The notes beneath the pieces are model-generated. The model did not search any database. It saw only the letters and a list, made by a program, of their open reading frames with translations, and was not told the origin of the DNA. From assembly GCA_017479885.1 (NCBI GenBank), contig JAFVBR010000047.1, positions 1 to 46,588 on the forward strand: 46,588 nt of DNA. The letters are read 5' to 3'. The first letter of the stretch is position 1; each line of letters opens with the position of its first letter. Positions 1 through 7,501 of this stretch are shown in pieces. Source of the stretch: Paludibacteraceae bacterium (GTDB taxonomy: Bacteria > Bacteroidota > Bacteroidia > Bacteroidales > Paludibacteraceae). The translations under genes were made by a program, and so were the position numbers.

Positions 1-296
1 AACAAGAGTTAAAGCATTATTTATCAACAAAATATATCATAATTTAACCATTGTTTTGCGATTGACCGTTTGTGATACATTTAGCATCCATTCGCACATG
101 TTGCATTACGAAAAATAAAATAATTTGATGCGGTTGCCGTGATAAAAATGTAATCCGCTTGCGTATATGAAAAACTTGCACTACCTTTGCACCCGCTAAA
201 AAAATAATCAACGATAAACAATCAACTCTCAACTATAAACTAAGAAACTCTCCGACTTCTCTCAACACTCAACTTTCAACTCTCAACTATAACCCC
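1..296. other. Gene-free region upstream of metK
   Basis: No convincing gene is seen here. The stretch holds the metK promoter at 158-189 and then an A/C/T-rich, apparently unstructured leader. In that leader the 17-mer TCAACTCTCAACTATAA occurs twice (222-238 and 276-292), with looser CAACTYT units between the copies. A similar run stands before the kinase gene at 4200-4225. Confidence 0.6.
158..189 (+). promoter_or_regulatory. metK promoter (Bacteroidota type)
   Basis: The -7 box TACCTTTG lies at 182-189 and a -33 CTTG at 158-161, with a 20 bp spacer. Transcription would start near 195 and give a leader of about 260 nt that includes the riboswitch. Confidence 0.75.
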
Positions 297-346
297 AGAG
301 GATAGATTTGACTGCTTGCAACCTCTATAAAACAATGCTAAAACGA
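297..346 (+). ncRNA. SAM-II riboswitch aptamer
   Basis: The stretch reads as an H-type pseudoknot aptamer of the SAM-II class, which binds S-adenosylmethionine. P1 is AGAGG (297-301) paired with CCTCT (322-326). The loop holds the conserved segments GATTTGA (304-310) and GCTTGCAA (314-321). The 3' segment TAAAACAATGCTAAAA (328-343) matches the family's conserved AAACA...GCTAAA tail that folds back into the loop. It lies between the promoter and metK, the gene that makes its ligand. SAM-II is best known from alphaproteobacteria, so its use here is notable. The match was made from memory of the consensus, not by a covariance search. Confidence 0.9.
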
Positions 347-353
347 TATTGTT

Positions 354-391
354 GTCGTGACCATAAGCAGTTGGTTGCGACCGTTTTTTTT
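354..391 (+). terminator. Riboswitch-controlled intrinsic terminator
   Basis: GTCGTGACC (354-362) pairs with GGTTGCGAC (373-381), a nine-pair stem with two G-U pairs, followed by eight T from 384. The 3' arm can instead pair with the aptamer: 316-323 against 373-380, eight pairs with one wobble. That alternative uses bases held in P1 and the loop of the SAM-bound form, so ligand binding should free the terminator and switch metK off. Confidence 0.8.
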
Positions 392-453
392 ATTAACCCT
401 ACAAAGAACCAATCTTTAAATCATCAAATCGGACGAAGTCCGCTCAAACTGCT

Positions 454-1695
454 ATGGCATATCTATTTACTTCAGAAAGTGTATCAGAAGGTCATCCTGA
501 CAAAGTGGCTGACCAGATATCAGACGCTGTACTCGACCAGTTTCTCGCTCTCGACCCTGACTCCCACGTGGCCTGCGAAACGCTCGTCACTACCGGGCAG
601 GTGGTGGTGGCTGGCGAAGTGCGTTCCAACAGCTATGTTGACATTCAGAATGTGGTGCGCAACACAATAAATAAAATAGGTTACACCAAGTCGGAATATA
701 TGTTCGACGGCAATTCGTGTGGTATCTTCACTGCTCTCCATGAGCAGTCGCAGGATATCAATCAGGGGGTCTCGCGAGGCGACAAACTCGCGCAAGGTGC
801 CGGTGACCAGGGCATGATGTTCGGATATGCAACCGACGAAACCGACAACTACATGCCTCTCACTCTCGACCTTGCACATACCCTTGTCTTCACTCTGGCA
901 CGCATCCGAAAAGAGGGCAGACTGATGACCTATCTCCGCCCTGATGCCAAGTCTCAGGTCACCATGGAGTACAGCGATGCCGGCGAGCCAATGCGTATTG
1001 ACACCATTGTCATTTCCACTCAGCATGACCCGGATGTCACTCAGGAGCAGATTCGAGAGGACATAATCAATATTCTCCTCCCACGTGTGGCTACGCGCGA
1101 CAGCCGATACTCTGCGCTCCTCAATGCCCGCGATTACCGACTGCTCGTCAATCCCACAGGCAATTTTGTCATCGGTGGCCCGCATGGTGATACAGGGCTT
1201 ACCGGCAGAAAGATAATTGTTGATACCTATGGCGGGCGTGGTGCTCATGGTGGCGGGGCTTTCTCAGGCAAAGACCCGAGCAAGGTTGACCGTTCTGCCG
1301 CCTATGCAGCACGCTATATAGCCAAAAATCTCGTTGCCGCAGGTGTGGCACATGAAGTCCTTGTGCAACTAAGCTATGCCATCGGTGTCGCAGAACCTGT
1401 CAGCGTCTATGTCAACACCTTTGGTACAAGCCGGGTCCGAATGTCAGACAACGAGATTGCCGGACGTGTAAGCAAACTCTTTGATCTCCGACCGGGAGCA
1501 ATAGAGCAGACTCTGCATCTCCGCCAGCCTGTCTATGAAGAGACGGCATCTTACGGCCACATGGGGCGTACTCCGCAAGTAGTGGAGAAAACTTTCCTTG
1601 ACGGCAACGGTAACACTTTCACCCGCGAGGTGGAACTCTTCACATGGGAGAAACTCGATCGCGTTGAGCAGATAAAGAGTGAATTCGGAATATAG
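454..1695 (+). CDS. metK: S-adenosylmethionine synthetase
   Basis: This enzyme (EC 2.5.1.6) makes SAM from methionine and ATP in the cytoplasm, releasing phosphate and diphosphate. The 413-residue length is normal for MetK. Signature pieces visible are EGHPDK near residue 12-17 (ATP binding), the central GAGDQG motif and the GGGAFSGKD motif near residue 260. The ATG at 454 gives the family's usual N-terminus; a small hairpin, CGGAC-GAA-GTCCG at 430-442, ends 11 nt before it. No Shine-Dalgarno sequence is seen, as usual in this phylum. The gene appears to be transcribed alone, under feedback control by the SAM-II element upstream. Confidence 0.98.
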   Translation: MAYLFTSESVSEGHPDKVADQISDAVLDQFLALDPDSHVACETLVTTGQVVVAGEVRSNSYVDIQNVVRNTINKIGYTKSEYMFDGNSCGIFTALHEQSQDINQGVSRGDKLAQGAGDQGMMFGYATDETDNYMPLTLDLAHTLVFTLARIRKEGRLMTYLRPDAKSQVTMEYSDAGEPMRIDTIVISTQHDPDVTQEQIREDIINILLPRVATRDSRYSALLNARDYRLLVNPTGNFVIGGPHGDTGLTGRKIIVDTYGGRGAHGGGAFSGKDPSKVDRSAAYAARYIAKNLVAAGVAHEVLVQLSYAIGVAEPVSVYVNTFGTSRVRMSDNEIAGRVSKLFDLRPGAIEQTLHLRQPVYEETASYGHMGRTPQVVEKTFLDGNGNTFTREVELFTWEKLDRVEQIKSEFGI

Positions 1696-1727
1696 TGTAT
1701 TTAACGTGAGTTCTATATAAGTGGAAT

Positions 1728-1795
1728 TGTCATCGTCATCCTGCACCTTTAGATCGTTCGAGCATAGCGAGATAAGAACTTGTTTCAGGATCTCG
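1728..1795. repeat. REP-like palindromic intergenic repeat
   Basis: The segment holds GAGAT (1769-1773) and, further on, AACTTGTTTCAGGATCTC (1777-1794), which can fold GAGAT against ATCTC, next to CATCCTGCACC. It resembles the dispersed CATCCTGAACTTGTTTCAGGATC type of intergenic palindrome found in many bacterial genomes. It may also help end the metK transcript, but there is no T run. Confidence 0.4.
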
Positions 1796-1873
1796 TCTGT
1801 TGACGTTTATAATTGGCTTTGTTACTATAAAATTTCTTCTTGTTAATATTCCTCTGAAATAAGCAAATAAACA

Positions 1874-1905
1874 TTTGCAAGTTTCAGGGGAATGTTGTAT
1901 CTTTG
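1874..1905 (+). promoter_or_regulatory. aqpZ promoter
   Basis: The -7 box TATCTTTG lies at 1898-1905 and -33 TTTG at 1874-1877, with a 20 bp spacer. The predicted start near 1911 places the translated ATG at 1970, not at the upstream in-frame ATG at 1892, which lies inside the promoter. Confidence 0.8.
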
Positions 1906-1969
1906 CAGTGTTGAAACAGAACAAACAAACATCAACAACATAACAACAATCAAAAAACAAAAAACAGTT

Positions 1970-2686
1970 ATGAAGATTACAAACAAACTTCTGGCAGAGT
2001 GTCTTGGTACATTCTGGCTTGTGTTCGGCGGTTGCTGCACTGCAATCTTTGCCGGTGGTAGTGTAGGTTTCCTTGGCGTCAGTCTCGCCTTTGGTCTTAC
2101 AGTAGTTACAATGGCTTATGGCATAGGTCACATCTCGGGGGCTCACCTCAATCCTGCCGTATCGCTGGGCGTATTCTGCAACGGTCGTATGACATGGCAG
2201 GAGATGCTCCTCTATTGGTGCGCACAGATTGTGGGTGCTGTCATTGCAGGTGCTGTCCTCTTCGGTCTCGTTAAGGCTGCCGGTATGGAGGTAGGTACAT
2301 TTGCTGCCAATGGTTATGGTGACTTCTTCGCTGGTGCTGCTGGTTATCAGCAAATAAATGCTGTAGGCGCATTCGCTGTTGAAGCCGTTCTCACCTTCGT
2401 CTTCCTCATGGTTATCCTCGGCGCTACCGATGACAAGCATGCCAACGGCAAATTCGCAGGTCTGGCTATCGGTCTCTGCCTCACACTGATTCACCTTATC
2501 AGTATTCCTCTGACCAACACCAGTGTCAACCCCGCACGCAGTATCTCGCAGGCTCTCTTCTCGGAGAATGCTCTTGCTCTGCCGCAGCTCTGGCTCTTCA
2601 TCGTGGCTCCTCTGGTTGGTGCCGCTCTGGCAGGTCTTGCATACAAAGGCATCACATGCGTTTGCAGCAAGAAGAAAGAGGCATAA
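1970..2686 (+). CDS. aqpZ: Aquaporin Z-type water channel
   Basis: This is a 238-residue inner-membrane channel of the MIP family with six hydrophobic helices. Both half-helix signatures are intact: NPA at residues 61-63 and NPAR at 187-190. The selectivity-filter set F41, H175, T184 and R190 corresponds to the Phe/His/Thr/Arg set of water-selective AqpZ, so water rather than glycerol transport is inferred. The start at 1970 follows an A/C-rich leader and gives the expected short N-terminus; an upstream ATG at 1892 would lie in the promoter. The gene is monocistronic, with its own promoter and a strong terminator after it. Confidence 0.95.
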   Translation: MKITNKLLAECLGTFWLVFGGCCTAIFAGGSVGFLGVSLAFGLTVVTMAYGIGHISGAHLNPAVSLGVFCNGRMTWQEMLLYWCAQIVGAVIAGAVLFGLVKAAGMEVGTFAANGYGDFFAGAAGYQQINAVGAFAVEAVLTFVFLMVILGATDDKHANGKFAGLAIGLCLTLIHLISIPLTNTSVNPARSISQALFSENALALPQLWLFIVAPLVGAALAGLAYKGITCVCSKKKEA

Positions 2687-2721
2687 TTTAAGCCGCTGCT
2701 GACTGAATAGCAGTATTGTTT

Positions 2722-2763
2722 CACAACCGTTTTCACGCAAGAGTGAGACGGTTGTGCTTTTTT
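2722..2763 (+). terminator. Terminator after aqpZ
   Basis: CACAACCGTTTTCAC (2722-2736) pairs with GTGAGACGGTTGTG (2743-2756), about 14 pairs with one bulge, followed by CTTTTTTA. The next promoter starts immediately after it. Confidence 0.85.
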
Positions 2764-2764
2764 A

Positions 2765-2796
2765 TTTGCACAATGACAAAAAATATATTAACTTTG
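2765..2796 (+). promoter_or_regulatory. Promoter of the BACON lipoprotein / kinase-AAA unit
   Basis: TTTG lies at 2765-2768 and TAACTTTG at 2789-2796, with a 20 bp spacer. The predicted start near 2803 supports translation from 2826 rather than from the ATG at 2754, which is upstream of the promoter. Confidence 0.75.
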
Positions 2797-2825
2797 CGGC
2801 TGATATAAACCAAATGTTTTTTATT

Positions 2826-4193
2826 ATGAGAAAATATCTGTTTTGCCTTATGGCATTGGCTATAATGCTGCTTTCATGCAGCCAGCAATCACAGCCCGAA
2901 GCTGAATTCAGTTTGAGTGTGTCACAAATAGAAGCAAGCACCGACGGAGGCGAATATCCCGTTACCGTCACAAGTGCTGTCAGCTGGTCTGCCATCATCG
3001 ATTCCGGTGAAGACTGGGTCGCTCTCAGTGCTACCGAAGGAGAGGGCACTGCTGATGTCATTCTCACCACGCAGCCCGGCAAAGACTATGCTATCGCTTA
3101 TCTCACCTTTACTACAGGCGAGGAGAGCATCATGCTGACTGTGGTCAGACGTGGCGAAGGTGCCGGCAACGGCACTATCCAACTCAGTCAGACTATGATT
3201 GAGGCTCCCGCTGAAGGAGGAGACTATGAGGTGGAAATCACTTCCGATGTCAAGTGGATGGTTGACAAGGATGTGTCGTGGATAACTGTCACACCCGGAG
3301 TGGGGAGCAAAAACGGCAAACTCTCTGTCAGTGTCGCCCTGACAGAATCATATTCCCCGACTACAGGTCAGATTACAGTCTATGAAGTAGGTGCCTCCAA
3401 AGAGAACACGGTGGTTCTGAAAGTAGAGCGTCAAGGCATACCGTTCGGCTCATTCGCTGTCAGCGACAGCAAGAAAGTAATCTTTTCCCCGGGCAACCTG
3501 CAGTATAACCGCTCCCAAAACATCTTCCGCTTTGCCGAGCACCAGTACGACTACATCGGCAAAGCCAATGAACAAATAGAGTATTCGTGGAATGAAGGCT
3601 GGATTGACCTCTTCGGTTGGGGCACAAGCGGGTACAATGATAAGTATCCCTACCTCTGTTCCAAAGAAAATGTGGACTACTATTACGAGTCCGATATAGC
3701 CGGCACTGACTACGATTGGGGACAATATAATTCTATCTCTAACGACTTCTACAAAGATGCAGGCAAAGGATTCTGGCGCACTCCTACTAAGGACGAAATT
3801 GAATACCTTGTAGAAAAGAAATCCCAAAGCGGCTTGGCAGGTGGAATAAAAATTACCGATTTATCTTCCGGCTATGACTACGCGGGCTTGGTAATTATTC
3901 CTGATGGTGTCAGTCTGCCTGACGACCTGACTCTTGAGCCTAATAAAATCACTGACTACACCCTTCAGCAGTTCCATCGTGTTCAAGCTATGGGCGCAGT
4001 CTTCCTTCCTTTGATGCCAGGCTTCCGCTCCGGTGCTGAGTTTACTAACGCGGAAGGTGGAGGATATTGGACTGCAACTCTTCAAGATGATTACTCGCAA
4101 GCAGCATATTACTTTAGTCCTTCTTTTGGTAAAAATTTTGAAACTATAGTATCAACAGGCCTTTCCGTACGCCTTGTTCACGATGCCGAATAA
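2826..4193 (+). CDS. BACON-domain surface lipoprotein
   Basis: This 455-residue protein has a signal peptide ending in a lipobox, LLSC with the lipidated Cys at residue 18, so it should be anchored in a membrane. Two immunoglobulin-like BACON repeats follow (about 31-110 and 115-205). Each has the GGxY start, the W(S/M/I) core and an SWITVTP or DWVALSA edge strand. The C-terminal half (about 210-455) is a domain common in Bacteroidota surface proteins: it begins KKVIFSPGNLQY, has an LFGWGTSGYND turn, and ends in a GYWTATL...SVRLV segment like FISUMP/DUF1566 domains. BACON domains are linked to carbohydrate or mucin binding; the ligand here is unknown. Only 46 nt without a terminator separate it from the kinase-AAA gene, suggesting co-transcription. 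Confidence 0.8.
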   Translation: MRKYLFCLMALAIMLLSCSQQSQPEAEFSLSVSQIEASTDGGEYPVTVTSAVSWSAIIDSGEDWVALSATEGEGTADVILTTQPGKDYAIAYLTFTTGEESIMLTVVRRGEGAGNGTIQLSQTMIEAPAEGGDYEVEITSDVKWMVDKDVSWITVTPGVGSKNGKLSVSVALTESYSPTTGQITVYEVGASKENTVVLKVERQGIPFGSFAVSDSKKVIFSPGNLQYNRSQNIFRFAEHQYDYIGKANEQIEYSWNEGWIDLFGWGTSGYNDKYPYLCSKENVDYYYESDIAGTDYDWGQYNSISNDFYKDAGKGFWRTPTKDEIEYLVEKKSQSGLAGGIKITDLSSGYDYAGLVIIPDGVSLPDDLTLEPNKITDYTLQQFHRVQAMGAVFLPLMPGFRSGAEFTNAEGGGYWTATLQDDYSQAAYYFSPSFGKNFETIVSTGLSVRLVHDAE

Positions 4194-4239
4194 TTTTTAC
4201 TCTCAACTCTCAACTTTCAACTTTAAACAATTAACAATC

Positions 4240-6126
4240 ATGAGTGTACTTAAGAAAGACGACCGTTTCGCCGGATACGTAGTGCAGAACCTGCTTAAAG
4301 AGAATGTCTATTCTGAAACCTATCGCGTGGTTGACGACAACGATGAGGCATATTTTCTCAAGTTGTTTTGCCTGAAGAATATGCCTGAGAAGATGCTCGA
4401 GCAGGGAATAGTGAAAGAGATTGTTTATTGCAAATGTCTCAAGCACACCAATCTGATAAGTCACATCAAAGACGGTCAGGAACGGCTTGAGTCGGGCGAC
4501 TACCAGTATTTGGTAACCAACTATTTCAGTGGCGAACTCCTCATTGAGAAGATTGAGCGTGAGGGCAGGATGGAGCTTGAGGCAGCCCTGAACCTCTTCA
4601 TGCAGATACTGGAAGGCGTTAAGTACATGCACGAGCAGCGCCCGCCACTCATTCATAACGACATCACCCCTGCCAACATCATGCTCTCTGCCAAGACGGG
4701 TGGGGTGCCAGAGTTGATTGACATGGGGCATGTGTCGGAACGTTCCAACGGAAACCCGAAGTTCGATGGCGCCGACCTCGACCCGTTCTATCGTGCCAAC
4801 GAGACGTTCATCGGCGTGTTTGACGAGCAGTCCGATGTGTTCTCTGCCTGTGCAGTGCTGTTCACTATGCTCACAGGCAAGGCACCGTGGCTGGTTGACC
4901 TTCCCATGGACAACAGTCTTCAGGAGCGCGGAAGCCAAATACGCAAATACCGGCAGAATCACTCGCTTGACTTTAACGGAGCCAGCCTGCCTCAGTGGCT
5001 TCAGAACATACTGCGCAAAGGTCTCTCGCCCGACTATCAGAGCCGCTACGAGAGCGTGGAGCAACTGACGACAGCCCTTCGCAACCGGGAAGAGAGTGCA
5101 CCTGCTCCCGGAACATCCGAGACCAACGGTGCAAGAAAGTCATCAAGACGACCTGCCGGGCAGGATGCACCACAAAACAATGGCAATCCCGGCAACACGT
5201 CCAACCACGGCAGTCCCGGCGAACCAGGCAATTCCGGCAACCCGGAGACCGAAACCGAACCCGGTGCCTCGCAGTTCCGCGTACAGAGAGGCAACGGAAA
5301 GGGCTTTCAGGATATAGCCGGTATGCAGGAGCTCAAAGACCTTCTCTCACAGAAGGTGATCTTCGTGCTTCGCAACAAAGAACTTGCAGAAGAGTACCGT
5401 CTCACGCCTCCTAACGGAATGTTGCTCTACGGACCTCCGGGGTGTGGCAAGACTTTCTTTGCCGAGAAGTTTGCCGAAGAAGCAGGATTCAACTACATAC
5501 TCATCAAGGCTTCAGATCTGGCGAGTACCTATGTGCACGGCTCGCAAGAGAAAATAGCCGCCCTGTTCAAGCAGGCTGAGCAGTCTGCTCCCTGTGTGCT
5601 CAACTTCGACGAGTTTGATGCTCTTGTCCCCACACGAAGCGGGGACAGCAACAACCAGCATTATGCCAGCGAGGTCAACGAGTTCCTGTCGCAACTCAAC
5701 AACTGCTCCCATAGGCAGATATTTGTTATTGCCACATCCAACCGTCCTGACAAGATTGACCCGGCAGTGCTCCGCACAGGCCGTATCGACAAGCAGATTT
5801 ATGTGCCTCTGCCCGACTTCAAAGCGCGTCACGACATGTTCCTGCACCACCTCAAAGGACGCCCTGTTGAAGACGATATCGATGCCGACAAACTGGCTAC
5901 CATGTCAGAAGGCTACGTGGCAAGCGATATTGCTTATGTGGTTAACGATGTGGCTATGACGGCGGCATTCACTCACAGAAAGATATCACAGCAGTTGCTC
6001 GAGACGACCATAAGCAACGTCAAACCGTCTGTAAAAAAGGAAGTGCTCAAACAATACGACGAGATACGTGAGCGCATGGACGGAGTTGCCGGAGCAAACG
6101 ACAGAAAACGCATCGGGTTCTTCTGA
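4240..6126 (+). CDS. Protein kinase-like / AAA+ ATPase fusion protein
   Basis: This 628-residue cytoplasmic protein joins two ATP-using folds. Residues about 8-285 are a Ser/Thr-kinase-like domain: the ATP-anchoring Lys is likely K41 (YFLKLF), the catalytic loop is HNDITPAN (139-146, with D141 and N146), and DMG (161-163) stands for DFG. The glycine-rich loop is not recognisable (around 18-30 there are no glycines). A Gly/Asn/Pro/Ser/Glu-rich linker (about 286-345) looks disordered. Residues about 355-600 are an FtsH/Cdc48-type AAA domain with Walker A GPPGCGKT (398-405), Walker B VLNFDEFD (453-460), sensor-1 Asn 501 and Arg-finger candidates R512 and R515. There is no zinc-protease motif. 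The start at 4240 gives the first sensible residue of the kinase fold. The gene probably shares the lipoprotein transcript. Function is unknown; a signalling-driven remodelling ATPase is an inference. Confidence 0.8.
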   Translation: MSVLKKDDRFAGYVVQNLLKENVYSETYRVVDDNDEAYFLKLFCLKNMPEKMLEQGIVKEIVYCKCLKHTNLISHIKDGQERLESGDYQYLVTNYFSGELLIEKIEREGRMELEAALNLFMQILEGVKYMHEQRPPLIHNDITPANIMLSAKTGGVPELIDMGHVSERSNGNPKFDGADLDPFYRANETFIGVFDEQSDVFSACAVLFTMLTGKAPWLVDLPMDNSLQERGSQIRKYRQNHSLDFNGASLPQWLQNILRKGLSPDYQSRYESVEQLTTALRNREESAPAPGTSETNGARKSSRRPAGQDAPQNNGNPGNTSNHGSPGEPGNSGNPETETEPGASQFRVQRGNGKGFQDIAGMQELKDLLSQKVIFVLRNKELAEEYRLTPPNGMLLYGPPGCGKTFFAEKFAEEAGFNYILIKASDLASTYVHGSQEKIAALFKQAEQSAPCVLNFDEFDALVPTRSGDSNNQHYASEVNEFLSQLNNCSHRQIFVIATSNRPDKIDPAVLRTGRIDKQIYVPLPDFKARHDMFLHHLKGRPVEDDIDADKLATMSEGYVASDIAYVVNDVAMTAAFTHRKISQQLLETTISNVKPSVKKEVLKQYDEIRERMDGVAGANDRKRIGFF

Positions 6127-6207
6127 AAAATGACACTACTTCATGTCTCACCGTGGTATCAGAATCAGAGTGAAATCAGATAAAAATAATAAAAATATGG
6201 CAAAGGT

Positions 6208-6239
6208 ATTGCGTAATTAAAATAAAAGCAGTACCTTTG
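6208..6239 (+). promoter_or_regulatory. rplM-rpsI promoter
   Basis: ATTG lies at 6208-6211 and TACCTTTG at 6232-6239, with a 20 bp spacer. This gives a leader of about 150 nt. Confidence 0.8.
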
Positions 6240-6245
6240 CGCCCG

Positions 6246-6376
6246 TTTTTGAGGTGGTGTGGACAAACCACGTTAATCCGTCAAACCACCTCAAAACAAA
6301 ATTATTAAACAATAGTATTAATTCGCCGGTCTGGGCAGTGTGCATTGGCACTTAATAGATGTCTGTCGGGTCGGCC
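6246..6376 (+). ncRNA. Structured rplM (L13) mRNA leader, probable autoregulatory element
   Basis: Two elaborate hairpins fill the leader. Hairpin 1 has TTTTGAGGTGGT (6247-6258) perfectly paired with ACCACCTCAAAA (6285-6296), capped by GTGG/CCAC (6259-6262 with 6268-6271). Hairpin 2 has GCCGGTCTGGGCAG (6325-6338) paired with CTGTCGGGTCGGC (6363-6375) over about 13 pairs with a bulge, enclosing a GTGC-ATTG-GCAC stem (6340-6351). The second ends 19 nt before the GTG start. Ribosomal-protein operons are often autoregulated through such leaders, and I recall an L13 leader candidate described for Bacteroidia; that this is the same element is an inference. Confidence 0.75.
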
Positions 6377-6394
6377 TAAAACAAACAAAAAACA

Positions 6395-6856
6395 GTGGAA
6401 ACATTAAGTTACAAGACTCTGTCGCTTTCAAAAGAAGCTGCCCGCGAACAAAAACAGTGGGTGGTAGTTGACGCTCAGGGTCAGATTCTTGGTCGTATGT
6501 GCACCAAGATTGCCAAACTTCTGCGCGGCAAGTACAAACCGTCGTTCACTCCCAACCAGGATTGTGGCGACTACGTAATCGTTATCAACGCAGCCAGCGT
6601 CGAGCTTACTGGAAACAAGTGGACCGGTCGCCAGTATGTACGCTACACCGGTTATCCCGGAGGTCAGCGTGAGTTCACTCCCCAAGACCTGAAGGACAAA
6701 GGTGCAGACCGTCTGATTAAGAAGGTGGTTAAGGGTATGCTTCCCAAAAACCGTCTTGGAGACAAAATCATCAACAATCTGTATGTATATGCAGGCAGCG
6801 AGCATCCTCACGAGGCTCAGCAACCCAAACAAATCGACATCAACACACTTAAATAA
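6395..6856 (+). CDS. rplM: 50S ribosomal protein L13
   Basis: This is the large-subunit protein L13, an early assembly protein, 153 residues. It shows the family core GQILGRMCTKIAKLLRGK, the DYVIVINA strand and the KGMLPKNRLG motif. The start codon is GTG at 6395, which gives the N-terminus METLSYKTLSLSKE typical of Bacteroidota L13. It lies 8 nt upstream of rpsI, the near-universal L13-S9 pair. Regulation is probably through the structured leader just upstream. Confidence 0.97.
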   Translation: METLSYKTLSLSKEAAREQKQWVVVDAQGQILGRMCTKIAKLLRGKYKPSFTPNQDCGDYVIVINAASVELTGNKWTGRQYVRYTGYPGGQREFTPQDLKDKGADRLIKKVVKGMLPKNRLGDKIINNLYVYAGSEHPHEAQQPKQIDINTLK

Positions 6857-6864
6857 ACGCAGCA

Positions 6865-7251
6865 ATGGAAGTAGTAAATGCATTAGGTAGACGAAAAGCA
6901 GCAGTTGCTCGCGTTTTCGTGAAAGAAGGAGCAGGCAAAATCACTATCAACAAACGTGATTTGGAAGTTTATTTCCCCTCTTCAATTCTCCAATTTATAG
7001 TAAAGCAACCTCTCAACAAACTCGGTGTTGCTGAGAAGTACGACATCACCGTCAATCTCGACGGTGGCGGTTACAAAGGTCAGGCAGAGGCTCTCCGTCT
7101 CGCTATCGCCCGCGCTTTGGTGAAAATCAACCCCGAAGACAAGGTTGCTCTCAAGGCTGAAGGATTCATGACTCGTGACTCACGTGAAGTTGAGCGTAAG
7201 AAACCGGGTCGTCCCAAAGCTCGCAAGCGCTTCCAGTTCAGTAAGCGTTAA
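6865..7251 (+). CDS. rpsI: 30S ribosomal protein S9
   Basis: This is the 128-residue S9, whose extended basic C-terminal tail reaches the P-site tRNA. The family core ALGRRKAAVARVFVKEGAG and the tail RKKPGRPKARKRFQFSKR ending in Lys-Arg are present. It is translated from the rplM transcript, with the ATG 8 nt after the L13 stop region. Confidence 0.98.
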   Translation: MEVVNALGRRKAAVARVFVKEGAGKITINKRDLEVYFPSSILQFIVKQPLNKLGVAEKYDITVNLDGGGYKGQAEALRLAIARALVKINPEDKVALKAEGFMTRDSREVERKKPGRPKARKRFQFSKR

Positions 7252-7271
7252 TCACTTGAGAATCTTGGGAA

Positions 7272-7370
7272 ACTTGAGAATTTCAAGTCACTTAAGACGC
7301 TTAAGCACCTTTTTGACACTATTCTCCAAAATTGCGGGGACTCCGCTCGGACTACCCCGCAATTGTTTTG
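7272..7370 (+). terminator. Hairpin cluster between rpsI and rpsB
   Basis: Three stems are seen: ACTTGA/TCAAGT (from 7272), CTTAAG-ACG-CTTAAG (about 7290-7304, followed shortly by five T), and a ten-pair stem ATTGCGGGG (7331-7339) with CCCCGCAAT (7355-7363) followed by TGTTTT. They may terminate the rpsI transcript or form a leader for rpsB. No clear TANNTTTG box is seen for rpsB, so read-through with attenuation is possible. Confidence 0.5.
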
Positions 7371-7501
7371 GCTGTTCAAAGGCAGTTCTCGCCTGCTGCA
7401 AACCGCAATCACAGATTGATGAGTAATGCAGTGAAAGAACATGCGAAACCAACGGAGAAAACAATAATCAAACAACAAACAACACAAATCAATCATTCAT
7501 T

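Noticed and set aside
124-138. TTTGATGCGGTTGCC near the metK promoter matches, in reverse complement, the putative IS end at about 46452-46466, suggesting a solo IS terminus upstream of metK.
   Set aside because: A match of 15-16 nt somewhere between two points of a 46.6 kb window is expected about once or less by chance when both strands are counted, and no transposase remnant precedes it.
308-670. 120-codon ORF starting in the metK leader.
   Set aside because: It begins inside the riboswitch and runs out of frame through metK; no independent support.
520-1248. 242-codon minus-strand ORF opposite metK.
   Set aside because: It is an antisense shadow of a highly conserved gene, with no recognisable domain.
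1736-2740. 334-codon minus-strand ORF opposite aqpZ.
   Set aside because: It is an antisense shadow; the plus strand encodes a clear aquaporin with both NPA motifs.
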